In this document: in pieces, positions 51,758 through 60,824 of the stretch | Layout of the letters: each line of letters starts with the position of its first letter | Position numbering within the stretch: the first letter of the stretch is position 1 | Origin: Clostridium hydrogenum | GTDB taxonomy: Bacteria > Bacillota > Clostridia > Clostridiales > Clostridiaceae | Length of the DNA: 64,000 nt | NCBI RefSeq assembly: GCF_021432385.1 | Contig: NZ_JAEACT010000002.1 | Coordinates: 2,251,501-2,315,500 of the forward strand | Reading direction: 5' to 3' | Translations under genes and position numbers: made by a program | Notes under the pieces: generated by a model | The model's database searches: none | Seen by the model: only the letters and a program-made list of their open reading frames with translations | Told to the model about the DNA's origin: nothing

Positions 51758-54700
51758 ATGGCAAAAAAATTAAAAACAATGGATGGAAATGAAGCTGCTG
51801 CATACGCTTCATATGCGTTTACAGATGTGGCAGCAATTTATCCTATAACACCATCTACTCCAATGGCTGAGCTTGTGGATAGCTGGTCTTCTCATGGTAA
51901 AAAAAATATATTTGGTCAGCCAGTTAAAATTGTTGAAATGCAATCTGAAGCTGGTGCCGCTGGAACTGTTCACGGTTCTCTTGTTGCAGGTGCACTTACA
52001 ACTACATATACTGCATCTCAAGGTTTACTTCTTATGATACCTAATATGTATAAAATAGCAGGTGAAATGCTCCCAGGTGTACTTCATGTAACTGCCCGTG
52101 CTATTGCAACTCATGCACTATCAATCTTTGGTGATCATCAAGATGTTATGGCTACAAGGCAGACTGGTTTTGCACTTTTAGCTTCTTCAAGTGTTCAAGA
52201 AGTTATGGATTTAGCAAATGTGGCTCATTTATCCGCTATTAAAGCTCAATTGCCATTTTTGCATTTTTTCGATGGTTTTAGAACATCTCATGAATATCAA
52301 AAAATTGAAGTTATTGATTATGCTGATGTAGCAAAATTAGTTGATTATGAAGCAATACGAAAATTTAGGGATAGAGCTCTTAATCCTGAACACCCTTCTG
52401 TTAGAGGTACTGCTCAAAACCCAGATATATACTTCCAACAAAAAGAAGGTTCAAATAAATTCTATGATGCCATTCCAAACATTGTAGAAAATTACATGAG
52501 AGAAATAGAAAAAATCACTGGAAGAGTATATCATCCATTTGATTATATTGGAGATTCTAATGCAGAGGAAATAATAGTTGCTATGGGCTCTGTTTGCGAT
52601 ACTATTGAAGAAACTGTAGATTATTTAAGGCAAAAAGGTGAAAAGGTAGGAGTTCTAAAAGTACATTTATATAGACCATTTTCTCCTGACTATTTCTTTA
52701 AATACCTTCCTACTACTGTTAAAAAAATTGCCGTATTAGATAGAACAAAGGAACCAGGTTCTGTAGGAGAGCCGCTTTACTTGGATGTAGTCAATGTATT
52801 TTATAATAATTCAAACAAACCTATTATAGTTGGTGGTAGATACGGTTTAGGTTCAAAAGATACAACACCATCACAAATCCTCGCAGTATTCAAAAATCTT
52901 AAAAATGATAATCCGAAAAATAGATTCACCATCGGAATTGTTGATGATGTTACAAATACCTCTTTACCTGAAGAAGCTATAGTCGACACTTCACCAGCAG
53001 GAACAAAGAGATGTAAATTTTATGGCTTAGGCTCTGACGGTACAGTTGGTGCCAATAAAAGTGCTGTTAAAATAATAGGTGATAATACAAATATGTACTG
53101 TCAGGCTTATTTCTCCTATGACAGCAAGAAATCAGGTGGAAGTACAGTATCACATTTAAGATTTGGCGATAAATTAATAAAATCTCCTTACCTAATTACT
53201 GAAGCAGACTACATTGCTTGCCACAACAAAACCTTTATTTACAATATAAATGTTTTAAAAGGATTAAAGAAAAATGGAACTTTTGTACTAAACTGTCCTT
53301 GGAGCGATCAAGAATTGGAAGAAAAACTTCCTGCAGCAATGAAAAAATATATAGCTGAAAACAACATTGAATTTTATACAGTAGATGCAATTTCAATAGC
53401 GCAGCAGCTAGGTCTCGGCTCTAGAATAAATATGATAATGCAATCTGCCTTCTTTAAACTAGCAAATATAATACCCGTAGATAAAGCTGTCCAATATCTA
53501 AAAGACTCAGTAGAATACACCTATGGTAAAAAAGGTGAAAAGATAGTAAATGCAAACAAAGCTGCCATAGATGCTGGTGTAAATTCGGCTCATAAGGTTA
53601 CAATTCCAGAAGCTTGGAAAAACGCCAAAGATGAATATACTCAAGTTAAAGAACTTCCTGATTTTATTAAAAGAATTGAGAGACCTATGGCAAGACATGA
53701 AGGTGACGAACTTCCTGTTAGCGCATTTAATGGTATGGAAGATGGAAGATTCCCTCTTGGTGTAACTGCTTATGAAAAACGTGGAATTGCAGTTAATATT
53801 CCTGAATGGCAAATTGATAAATGTATTCAATGTAACCAATGTTCTTTTGTTTGTCCTCACGGTGTAATAAGAGCTTGTCTATTAAATGAAAAAGAAAAAG
53901 AAAAGGCTCCAGAAAAGTTTATGACTAAAACACCTGTAGGTAAAGAACTTACTAGTTACCACTATCGTATTCAAATAAGTCCACTTGACTGCACTGGATG
54001 TGGAAACTGTGCTGATATATGTCCTGCTCCTGGCAAAGCTTTAATAATGAAACCCGCTCAAGAGGAAATTGAGGAGCAAGCAGAAAACTTTGAATATGCA
54101 TTAAAAATAATACCTAAAGAAGGACTTATGAGTCTTCATACCGTAAAGGGCAGCCAATTTGCAAGACCTTTACTAGAATTCAACGGTGCTTGCCCTGGCT
54201 GTGGTGAAACTCCTTATATAAAATTATTAACGCAACTTTATGGTGATAGGATGATGATAGCTAATGCTACAGGCTGTTCATCAATTTGGGGAGGAAGTGC
54301 ACCTGCAATAGCATATACTACAAACAACTGTGGCAAAGGTCCTGCTTGGGGTAATTCACTCTTTGAAGATAATGCTGAATATGGCTATGGAATGTTTTTA
54401 GCTGTAAAACAAATGAGAGAAAAACTTTATGAGTTAATGACTCAAGGACTAAATGCTGCCGATATTAAACCAGAGCTTAAAGAAGCCTTTAAAGAATGGT
54501 TAGATGGATTTGATGATGCAGATGCTTCTAAAAAAGCTTCAGCACGAATACTCGAATTATTGCAAAAGGAAAATTATGCTCAAAACAATATTTTAAATGA
54601 AATATTCACTAAAAAGGATTATTTAGTTAAAAAATCTCACTGGTTAATCGGTGGTGATGGTTGGGCATACGATATAGGCTTTGGCGGATTAGATCAAGTT

Positions 54701-55294
54701 CTTTCTTTGGGTGATGATGTAAACATATTTGTTATGGATACAGAAATTTACTCAAATACTGGAGGTCAATCTTCAAAATCAACTCCTACAGGAGCAGTTG
54801 CAAAATTTGCTTCAGCTGGTAAAAAAACAGGAAAGAAAAAACTTGGCTTAATGGCTATGACTTATGGAAATGTTTATGTAGCTCAAATATCCTTAGGTTC
54901 AAATATGAATCACGCTGTTAAAGCTATAACAGAAGCAGAAGCTTATAAAGGTCCATCTCTTATAATTGCCTATGCCCCTTGCATAAGTCATGGTATTAAA
55001 ACTGGAATGGGAACTAGTATAGCCGAGGAAAAGAAAGCAGTAGAAGCTGGATATTGGCATTTGTATAGATATAATCCTCTATTAAAATTAGAAGGCAAAA
55101 ATCCATTTGTACTTGATTCTAAAGAACCTTCTAGCTCATATACTGATTTCATCAATGGAGAAATTCGTTACTCTTCATTAAAGACATTATTCCCAGAAGC
55201 AGCTGATGAAGCCTTTAAGAATTCTGAAATTAATGCTAAGGAAAGGTATGATTTATACAAAAAACTATCAGAAATACAAATCAATGCGAAGTAA
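51758..55294 (+). CDS. nifJ: pyruvate:ferredoxin oxidoreductase
   Basis: A full single-chain enzyme of 1178 residues that oxidises pyruvate to acetyl-CoA and CO2 and reduces ferredoxin. Domains in order: alpha part (MDGNEAAAYASYAFTDVAAI, YPITPSTPMAELVD, EAGAAGTVHGSLVAGAL), gamma part (FYGLGSDGTVGANKSAVKII), and a ferredoxin domain with two cluster motifs (CIQCNQCSFVCPHGVI and CTGCGNCADICPAPGKAL). The thiamine domain follows (GACPGCGETPYIKLL, IANATGCSSIWGG, GGDGWAYDIGFGGLDQVL, NTGGQSSKSTPTGAVA). An AAGGAGG site precedes the start, 22 nt after the cooS-like gene, so the two are co-transcribed. A palindromic repeat starts at its stop codon. Confidence 0.97.
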   Translation: MAKKLKTMDGNEAAAYASYAFTDVAAIYPITPSTPMAELVDSWSSHGKKNIFGQPVKIVEMQSEAGAAGTVHGSLVAGALTTTYTASQGLLLMIPNMYKIAGEMLPGVLHVTARAIATHALSIFGDHQDVMATRQTGFALLASSSVQEVMDLANVAHLSAIKAQLPFLHFFDGFRTSHEYQKIEVIDYADVAKLVDYEAIRKFRDRALNPEHPSVRGTAQNPDIYFQQKEGSNKFYDAIPNIVENYMREIEKITGRVYHPFDYIGDSNAEEIIVAMGSVCDTIEETVDYLRQKGEKVGVLKVHLYRPFSPDYFFKYLPTTVKKIAVLDRTKEPGSVGEPLYLDVVNVFYNNSNKPIIVGGRYGLGSKDTTPSQILAVFKNLKNDNPKNRFTIGIVDDVTNTSLPEEAIVDTSPAGTKRCKFYGLGSDGTVGANKSAVKIIGDNTNMYCQAYFSYDSKKSGGSTVSHLRFGDKLIKSPYLITEADYIACHNKTFIYNINVLKGLKKNGTFVLNCPWSDQELEEKLPAAMKKYIAENNIEFYTVDAISIAQQLGLGSRINMIMQSAFFKLANIIPVDKAVQYLKDSVEYTYGKKGEKIVNANKAAIDAGVNSAHKVTIPEAWKNAKDEYTQVKELPDFIKRIERPMARHEGDELPVSAFNGMEDGRFPLGVTAYEKRGIAVNIPEWQIDKCIQCNQCSFVCPHGVIRACLLNEKEKEKAPEKFMTKTPVGKELTSYHYRIQISPLDCTGCGNCADICPAPGKALIMKPAQEEIEEQAENFEYALKIIPKEGLMSLHTVKGSQFARPLLEFNGACPGCGETPYIKLLTQLYGDRMMIANATGCSSIWGGSAPAIAYTTNNCGKGPAWGNSLFEDNAEYGYGMFLAVKQMREKLYELMTQGLNAADIKPELKEAFKEWLDGFDDADASKKASARILELLQKENYAQNNILNEIFTKKDYLVKKSHWLIGGDGWAYDIGFGGLDQVLSLGDDVNIFVMDTEIYSNTGGQSSKSTPTGAVAKFASAGKKTGKKKLGLMAMTYGNVYVAQISLGSNMNHAVKAITEAEAYKGPSLIIAYAPCISHGIKTGMGTSIAEEKKAVEAGYWHLYRYNPLLKLEGKNPFVLDSKEPSSSYTDFINGEIRYSSLKTLFPEAADEAFKNSEINAKERYDLYKKLSEIQINAK

Positions 55295-55515
55295 GTGTAG
55301 TGCAAAATCAATAACATAGGGCAGATGCATTAAAATAATGTGGTATACAAATATCTTGAAATCTTAAATAAAATTAATAAAACTAAGTGGCAAGTTTTCA
55401 AAAAATTCCCCACTAAGTTTTATACAATTTTATTTAAAATATTTCTTCGACACTCGTATACCACATCATTTTTTTTATGTACCTATCCAATGTTATTTTG
55501 ATAATTTCACTACAT
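55295..55515. repeat. long palindromic repeat, family 2, copy 2
   Basis: The same arms as 7012-7303 (GTAGTGCAAAATCAATAACA, AATGTGGTATACAA / CTCGTATACCACATC) but with about 75 bp of the interior missing. It starts at the PFOR stop codon. Confidence 0.8.
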
Positions 55516-55617
55516 CTTTATTTCTGTTCAATGTTTAAATAAGTTGATCAGCTAATATATCAATTATCATCTTTTAGCACATTTTCCAGTAAAAATTTAA
55601 AGCTTATCTACTATCCC

Positions 55618-55748
55618 AAAATTTCGTAGGCACACTAATATTCTTGATTAATTTATGTCTTTGAAATGGAACTCTAGGAAATTAATAATATAGGTTCAAG
55701 AATCTTAATGGGCTTACGCCCAAACCTCTGCCTTAAACCACTGTAATT
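55618..55748. repeat. CCGTAGGCACACTAATATT-type module
   Basis: It holds TTTCGTAGGCACACTAATAT, AATGGGCTTACGCCCAAAC and CTTAAACCACTGTAATT in the same order as an inverted copy at 59493-59640. It sits between family 2 and family 3 repeats. No gene is seen in 55295-55936. Confidence 0.6.
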
Positions 55749-55938
55749 GGGAAGTAAGAGCGTTTTGGAACGATTTAAATAACAGCTTATAAATCTTAGA
55801 GGAATATTCTCAAAAGGCTTAGAACTTTCAATTTGTCTGAACGATAGTGAGTTATTGAAAGTTCTTAGGATTTTGAGAATATTCCTCTTAGATTTATTGC
55901 TGCTATTTAATGTTCCAGAATGCTCTTACTTCCCAATT
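55746..55938. repeat. family 3 palindrome, copy 2
   Basis: A palindrome of about 190 bp with GGAAGTAAGAGCGTTTTGGA and its inverse, and GAGGAATATTCTCAAAA inside. The stop codon of the next gene lies at its edge. Confidence 0.85.
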
Positions 55939-56104
55939 ATTTTTCATTAGAATCTACATAGTCTTTTGCATTTTTTGTTTCAAATTCACTTGGTATAGAT
56001 ACCTTTGAAACTGGCTTTTCTTTTTCAATATTTGCCCATGCTGCAGTATCATGTTTTTCTATTGGTATTTCCTGAAACTTGTCTTTTAATCTATCGTTTT
56101 CCAT
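55937..56104 (-). CDS. DUF3787-family small protein
   Basis: The product is 55 residues from the ATG after AAAGGAGG. The central IPIEKHDTAAWANIEKEKPV followed by PSEFETKNAKDYVDSNEK matches the small clostridial DUF3787 family as I remember it. The function of the family is not established; it has been linked to spore-forming clostridia. The peptide is soluble and charged. The stop codon falls at the edge of a palindromic repeat. Confidence 0.75.
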   Translation of the reverse strand: MENDRLKDKFQEIPIEKHDTAAWANIEKEKPVSKVSIPSEFETKNAKDYVDSNEK

Positions 56105-56410
56105 AACCATTCCTCCTTTCATATTGTATTATTTTCAATTCAGTATAAATGTATTAGTATTCCACAAAATTTTAAAATTGAAGCAATTGAATATTTTTCA
56201 TATTATAGCTTAACATTCTAAACAAGTTATACTAGCAGTGGTTTTATGTAAAGTTTTAACTTCTGAAAATATGTTAAGAAATACTAAAAAGTGTTATATC
56301 AATAAAATCAATATCAATTTATAATTTGCTTGTTAGTGTAATTATGGCACACCATGTATTTTATGGTATATATACTCTAACTATATTTATATATTGAAAT
56401 GGGGGATAAT
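56105..56410. other. AT-rich gap upstream of the mannanase gene
   Basis: About 300 bp hold the ribosome site of the DUF3787 gene at the left edge and the mannanase leader at the right. A short inverted repeat, ACCATGTATTTTATGGT, lies about 55 nt before the mannanase start. No clear promoter pair or gene was found. Confidence 0.4.
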
Positions 56411-59368
56411 ATGAATAGGAAAAAATTACTTTCTTTAACTGTAACCTGCGCATTTGTACTTACAACTATAAGTCCAAATTTAAACCTTCTAGTTAAAGCA
56501 GCAGACAACACAGAAACTGTCATTTACGACAATGATTTTGAGAGTTCTTCAAATTTGCCTGTAGGAAAATCAGCAAATGATCTTGTTAAAAATGTAAACG
56601 TTAGCACAGCAGTAGGCTATGATGTTAAGTTTAATTCTAGCTCAACTTGGGATGATAAAGTTGAAATGGATTTGAATTATGAATACACAAAGCCTATAAA
56701 TCCCGGAGCAAAATTGAAAATGGATTTAATACTCCCTGCAAACAGCACCTATACTGGTTCAATTAAGGTTGCCGGTATAACTAAAATGGGTTCTGGTTGG
56801 ACTTGGACTCAAAGCAATACAATACCAGAAGTAAAAATAGGTGATTTTACCCCAAGCAATGGTTATTTAGTTAAAACTGTAGAAATTCCTTTTGGAGATG
56901 AAATTACCACTAACACAGGTTTGCATCAAATAATTTTTAAACTTGCGGGATATCAATGTAATTATAGTGGTAAACTTTATATTGATAATGTAGAATTAAT
57001 TGATGGTGCAGAAGCTACTAATGTTAATACTTATGTAGATAAAACTGTTCAACCTGCAAAACAGACAAAGGTTGATCCTAGTTTATTAAATATTCCTTCA
57101 ACAGTTGATTTAGTAGATTCAAATGCTACAAGTAAAACAGCTTCACTTTATGCTTACTTAAAAGGCATTGGTGATTCAAATTATGTTATATATGGTCATC
57201 AAAATGACACACATCATAAAGCATTTTTGCAAAATAGCGGAACTGATTCTGACACAAAAGATATGACAGGCTCTATTGCTGGAGTTTGCGGTATAGATGG
57301 TCTTTCACTTACCGGTGCAGAACTTTCTCTTCCACAGGGACAAACCGATTTAGTTTCCGCCGCTGCAAACGTTTCAATAAACGCAGCAAAGGAAGGAGCA
57401 CTTGTAACTTTATCTGCTCATATGCCTAACTTTGATTTAGTTGCAAAAAAAGGATTAGTTAATGGAAAATATGATTATTCTGGCTACTCTCCAAATGTAA
57501 CTAGCGGAAATGTGGTTCAAAGGATTTTACCTGGTGGAGATTTAAATAAAGTTTACACTGGATATCTCGATATGATTGCAAATTACGGCAGCAAGCTTCA
57601 AGATCAAGGTGTCTCGGTTTTATTCAGGCCTTTCCATGAAAACAACGGAAGCTGGTTCTGGTGGGGTGCTGCCTATTGCGACGCTTCAGCTTATAAAGAT
57701 TTATATAGATATACTGTAGAATACTTACGTGATATAAAAAATATTCACAACTTTCTATATGTATATTCACCAAATGGACCTTTCCAAGATGAAGCTTCTT
57801 ATTTAGATCGTTATCCTGGTGATAATTATGTAGATATTCTTGGTTTTGATATGTATGATGACAATCCTACAGCCGGTGACAATACTTGGCTTAACTCCTT
57901 TAAAAGTACTATGGGTGTAATAGATAACATAGCTAAAAAGCACAATAAACTTTCTGCTGTATCAGAGGTAGGTATACGTGATACCCCTACTATGAATGGA
58001 ATGAAGGTTTCTGGCAACTCAACACCTGATTGGTTTAATGACATACTTAACTCAATATCTGGAACTAATATGTCCTATTTCATGACTTGGGCAAACTTTA
58101 GTGAAAAAGATGGTTTCTTTGAGCCTTACATGGTAAGCGACACTAAAGGTCAAGAAATGATTAACAATTTTATTGACTTCTATAATAAAGAAAATTCAGT
58201 ATTTGCTGATGGTATAGGCAATTACAGCAAAATATCAGTAACAAATGCAAAAGCTACTACAACAGGATATATTACTTCGCCTACGTCAGGTTCAAGATTA
58301 CTTAACGCTTCAACCTTAACAGCAAGCATTGAAAATAATGATAATAAGGATGTAAATTTCGTCATAAAAGATAGCAATGGAAACGTAAAGAGTACTATAA
58401 AAGCTCAAAAAGGTGATGGTAATACTTATATTGCACAACTTACAGACAGTATATTAAAAACTATTGATCCAACCTATGGTACTATTGAATTAAATATAGG
58501 AGGACAGACTTACGATACAATTAATGCCTTGATTAATATACCAGAAGAAAAAGTTGATCCAGCAGCCGTAGATAACTTTGAAACTTATTATGGAAATAAT
58601 GATTTATTAAAAACAAATTGGACAACTAATGCTGGTCCAAACTGCAGTATTTCTCCAGCTTTAAGTACAGACCCTTCACAGCATAATAACGGCAAGTATG
58701 GTCTTGCTTTTAACTATACTATTTCTGGCACTTCATCTTCTGAAGGCTGGGCTGGTATTACTAAAAAAGAAAATGTAGATTGGTCTAAATATGATGCCCT
58801 ACAATTATGGATTAAACCAGATGGGAAAGGTCAAAAATTAGTAATTCAAATTACTTCAAACGGAGAAGATTTTGAAGTACATCTTCCTGAATTTGCTGCT
58901 ACAACTAAAGCACAGCTTTTAACTTTACCCTTCAGTCAATTTGTAGGAAAAAATAAAGGTACGTTTGATCCTTCAAAAATAACAAGTATTGGCTTATGGT
59001 GCAATACTATAGTTCCTCAAGGTAGTAAAGATATTAAAGTAACTTCTACAATGTATTTTGATGATATTAAAGCAGTAAATACTAAGGATGCCTCAAATAC
59101 AACTGGAACTACTACTGGTCAAAACGAGAACGCAACTAAAGGTAATAGTTCAACTCAAAATAATGGAACAACTACTTCCACTAAAGTAAGTACTAGCAAT
59201 ACTTCACCAGCTGCTGCCTCAACTACAACTACAGCAAAAGCAGACGTATTGCCAAAAACAGGTTCACCTATTGATGGATTTGTAGCTACTGTATTTGGAA
59301 CGCTTATGGCTATAACCGGTGCAGCCTTCGTTGCTCTATCAAAAAGAAAATTCTTTATAAGAAAGTAA
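56411..59368 (+). CDS. cell-wall-anchored GH26 beta-mannanase with carbohydrate-binding domains
   Basis: The product is 985 residues from the ATG after GGGGG. A signal peptide ends near LVKAAD. A beta-sandwich domain (about 33-205, ending KLYIDNVELIDG) precedes the GH26 barrel (about 225-600), which has YVIYGHQNDTHHKAF, the acid/base Glu in RPFHENNGSWFWWG (near 410) and the nucleophile Glu in AVSEVGIRD (near 519). A second carbohydrate-binding domain covers about 715-890 (WSKYDALQLWIKPDGKGQ...MYFDDIKAV), CBM23-like by layout. A Thr/Ser-rich spacer leads to LPKTGSPIDG (near 947), a membrane helix and KRKFFIRK, a sortase signal. It would hydrolyse mannan at the cell surface. It is a single gene; no sortase is in the window. 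Confidence 0.93.
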   Translation: MNRKKLLSLTVTCAFVLTTISPNLNLLVKAADNTETVIYDNDFESSSNLPVGKSANDLVKNVNVSTAVGYDVKFNSSSTWDDKVEMDLNYEYTKPINPGAKLKMDLILPANSTYTGSIKVAGITKMGSGWTWTQSNTIPEVKIGDFTPSNGYLVKTVEIPFGDEITTNTGLHQIIFKLAGYQCNYSGKLYIDNVELIDGAEATNVNTYVDKTVQPAKQTKVDPSLLNIPSTVDLVDSNATSKTASLYAYLKGIGDSNYVIYGHQNDTHHKAFLQNSGTDSDTKDMTGSIAGVCGIDGLSLTGAELSLPQGQTDLVSAAANVSINAAKEGALVTLSAHMPNFDLVAKKGLVNGKYDYSGYSPNVTSGNVVQRILPGGDLNKVYTGYLDMIANYGSKLQDQGVSVLFRPFHENNGSWFWWGAAYCDASAYKDLYRYTVEYLRDIKNIHNFLYVYSPNGPFQDEASYLDRYPGDNYVDILGFDMYDDNPTAGDNTWLNSFKSTMGVIDNIAKKHNKLSAVSEVGIRDTPTMNGMKVSGNSTPDWFNDILNSISGTNMSYFMTWANFSEKDGFFEPYMVSDTKGQEMINNFIDFYNKENSVFADGIGNYSKISVTNAKATTTGYITSPTSGSRLLNASTLTASIENNDNKDVNFVIKDSNGNVKSTIKAQKGDGNTYIAQLTDSILKTIDPTYGTIELNIGGQTYDTINALINIPEEKVDPAAVDNFETYYGNNDLLKTNWTTNAGPNCSISPALSTDPSQHNNGKYGLAFNYTISGTSSSEGWAGITKKENVDWSKYDALQLWIKPDGKGQKLVIQITSNGEDFEVHLPEFAATTKAQLLTLPFSQFVGKNKGTFDPSKITSIGLWCNTIVPQGSKDIKVTSTMYFDDIKAVNTKDASNTTGTTTGQNENATKGNSSTQNNGTTTSTKVSTSNTSPAAASTTTTAKADVLPKTGSPIDGFVATVFGTLMAITGAAFVALSKRKFFIRK

Positions 59369-59398
59369 TTTTTAGTAAGGAAATTTGGCTGTTAAATT

Positions 59399-59500
59399 AT
59401 TGCGAAGTAAGAGCATTCTGGAACATTAAATAGCAGCAATAAATCTAAGAGTAATAAGCTGTTATTTAAATCGTTTCAAAACGCTCTTACTTCCCAATTA
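59399..59500. repeat. family 3 palindrome, copy 3 (internally deleted)
   Basis: GAAGTAAGAGCATTCTGGAA and ACGCTCTTACTTCCCAATT ends are kept. The inner arms with GAGGAATATTCT are lost, leaving about 100 bp. Confidence 0.8.
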
Positions 59501-59640
59501 CAGTGGTTTAAGGAAAGAACACATACCAGAGGCTTGGGCGTAAGCCCATTAAGATTCTTGAACCTATATTATTAATCTCTAGTGCTACATTTCAAATATA
59601 TAAATTAATCAAAAATATTAGTGTGCCTACGAAATTTTGG
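59493..59640. repeat. CCGTAGGCACACTAATATT-type module, inverted copy
   Basis: AATTACAGTGGTTTAAGGAA, TTGGGCGTAAGCCCATTAAG and ATATTAGTGTGCCTACGAAA repeat 55618-55748 in inverse order. Together with the neighbouring family 3 copy this makes the whole 59.4-59.6 kb block an inverted relative of the 55.6-55.9 kb block. Confidence 0.65.
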
Positions 59641-59654
59641 AATAAAAACAGAAA

Positions 59655-59758
59655 CTGTTGCAATTGTATAAACAATAAAAATAAGTTGTAAGATTTTTCG
59701 TAGTGAAACGGAGGAAAATCATCCTTCTTTGTACTCTGTACCTTATACTTTGTACTTT
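59655..59758 (-). repeat. half copy of the heptamer-flanked element
   Basis: One arm only: TTCTTTG, TACTCTG, TACCTTA, TACTTTG, TACTTTG, preceded by GGAAAATCATCC and AAATAAGTTGTAAGATTTTT. It matches the half copy at 12795-12892, including its outer neighbour. Confidence 0.75.
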
Positions 59759-59825
59759 GGAAAATGGTTCGTAATATTTAAAAATTATATATTAAATAAT
59801 TATTAACACAGCATATTTTCCTACG

Positions 59826-60662
59826 TTAAGAAAGCTCCTGCAATTTTTTTAAGTATTTAGTTACATTTTTATCATCTTCTACTGGATAATCATATCCTAA
59901 GTTTTCTGCAACTTTTGGGCCAACAATACTAATTAACTTGCAAGCTGCCAAAAGTGACCTCCACGTTTCCTCATAATCACAGCTTGAATATGTCTTTTCC
60001 ATTAGAGACCATAACTCACTAGGCAAATATTTCTCGAACCATTTGCCAAGTTTACCCGGATTTACACTCCAATTATTGTTTGCACCAATATACCAAGCTA
60101 CCACTGTAATAATCTCTTCTCTCACTACTGCATCAAACATATATTTTGTATAACTTAATTCTTTACGGCAAATTCCCTTAGCAACATTAGTAGCACACCA
60201 CCAAAAATTATTTATTGTTTCATCGTATTGCTTTTTAGATGGCTTTCGTGTTACATAATAACTTTCATTTGAAGAATCAAATTTAGGTATTTTGTTATCC
60301 TTATCTAGAAGAAGTACCTTCAAGCTATCTTTATATTTAAGACTAATATGTTCTACAGGAAAGAAAGTAAGATCAATCCTCACTCCATCTTTAAAAAGCA
60401 TAAGAAAAATATAAGATTTCACATTTTCTTCATAAAAATCATTTTGCTGCATTATTATAAGTTCTCCCAATTTTTCAATCCAAGCTTGATTTCTTAAAAA
60501 ATACTCTGGATCTGTTACAGCAAATATAACATCATAATCACGATATTTGTCCTTTGGTGCATTGGAATTTACCCTTGAACCATTCCAAATTACTGCTCTA
60601 ACCATATCATTATTTTCTGCAAAATTTAAAATTTCATAAATAACCTGTTTTTCATTTCTCAT
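59826..60662 (-). CDS. aminoglycoside 6-adenylyltransferase-like protein (AadK/ANT(6) family)
   Basis: The 278-residue product is close to family length and begins RNEKQVIYEILNFAENNDMV, with AVIWNGSRVNSNAPKDKY and DYDVIFAVTDPEYF. The Gly-Ser loop and Asp-x-Asp are the nucleotide-transfer site. Later segments also fit: GVRIDLTFFPVEHI, FWWCATNVAKGICRKELSYT and WSVNPGKLGKWFEKYLPSEL. The family inactivates streptomycin by adenylylation, but many chromosomal members have no tested activity, so resistance is not implied. GGGAGG precedes the ATG. It is a single gene with a repeat cluster downstream. Confidence 0.9.
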   Translation of the reverse strand: MRNEKQVIYEILNFAENNDMVRAVIWNGSRVNSNAPKDKYRDYDVIFAVTDPEYFLRNQAWIEKLGELIIMQQNDFYEENVKSYIFLMLFKDGVRIDLTFFPVEHISLKYKDSLKVLLLDKDNKIPKFDSSNESYYVTRKPSKKQYDETINNFWWCATNVAKGICRKELSYTKYMFDAVVREEIITVVAWYIGANNNWSVNPGKLGKWFEKYLPSELWSLMEKTYSSCDYEETWRSLLAACKLISIVGPKVAENLGYDYPVEDDKNVTKYLKKLQELS

Positions 60663-60824
60663 TAATATTGCCTCCCAAAATCACTTTTTAAGTTTAATAT
60701 ATTAAAATATAAAAAGTTTGGTGGAGGTCGTGGTCAATGTCACAAACCATATATTATAGATAAAATTGTCATATGACTATCTCCCTTTTAAAAATTTAAC
60801 ATGCATTTTATTATAACATATTTT

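Noticed and set aside
49816..55294. Reading the cooS-PFOR pair as part of the Wood-Ljungdahl pathway or CO-dependent energy metabolism
   Set aside because: There is no acetyl-CoA synthase, CooC, CooF or hydrogenase nearby, and the active-site cysteine is missing.
59826..60662. Calling the ANT(6)-like gene an acquired resistance gene
   Set aside because: Base composition and context look chromosomal, there is no mobile gene nearby, and activity cannot be inferred from the fold.
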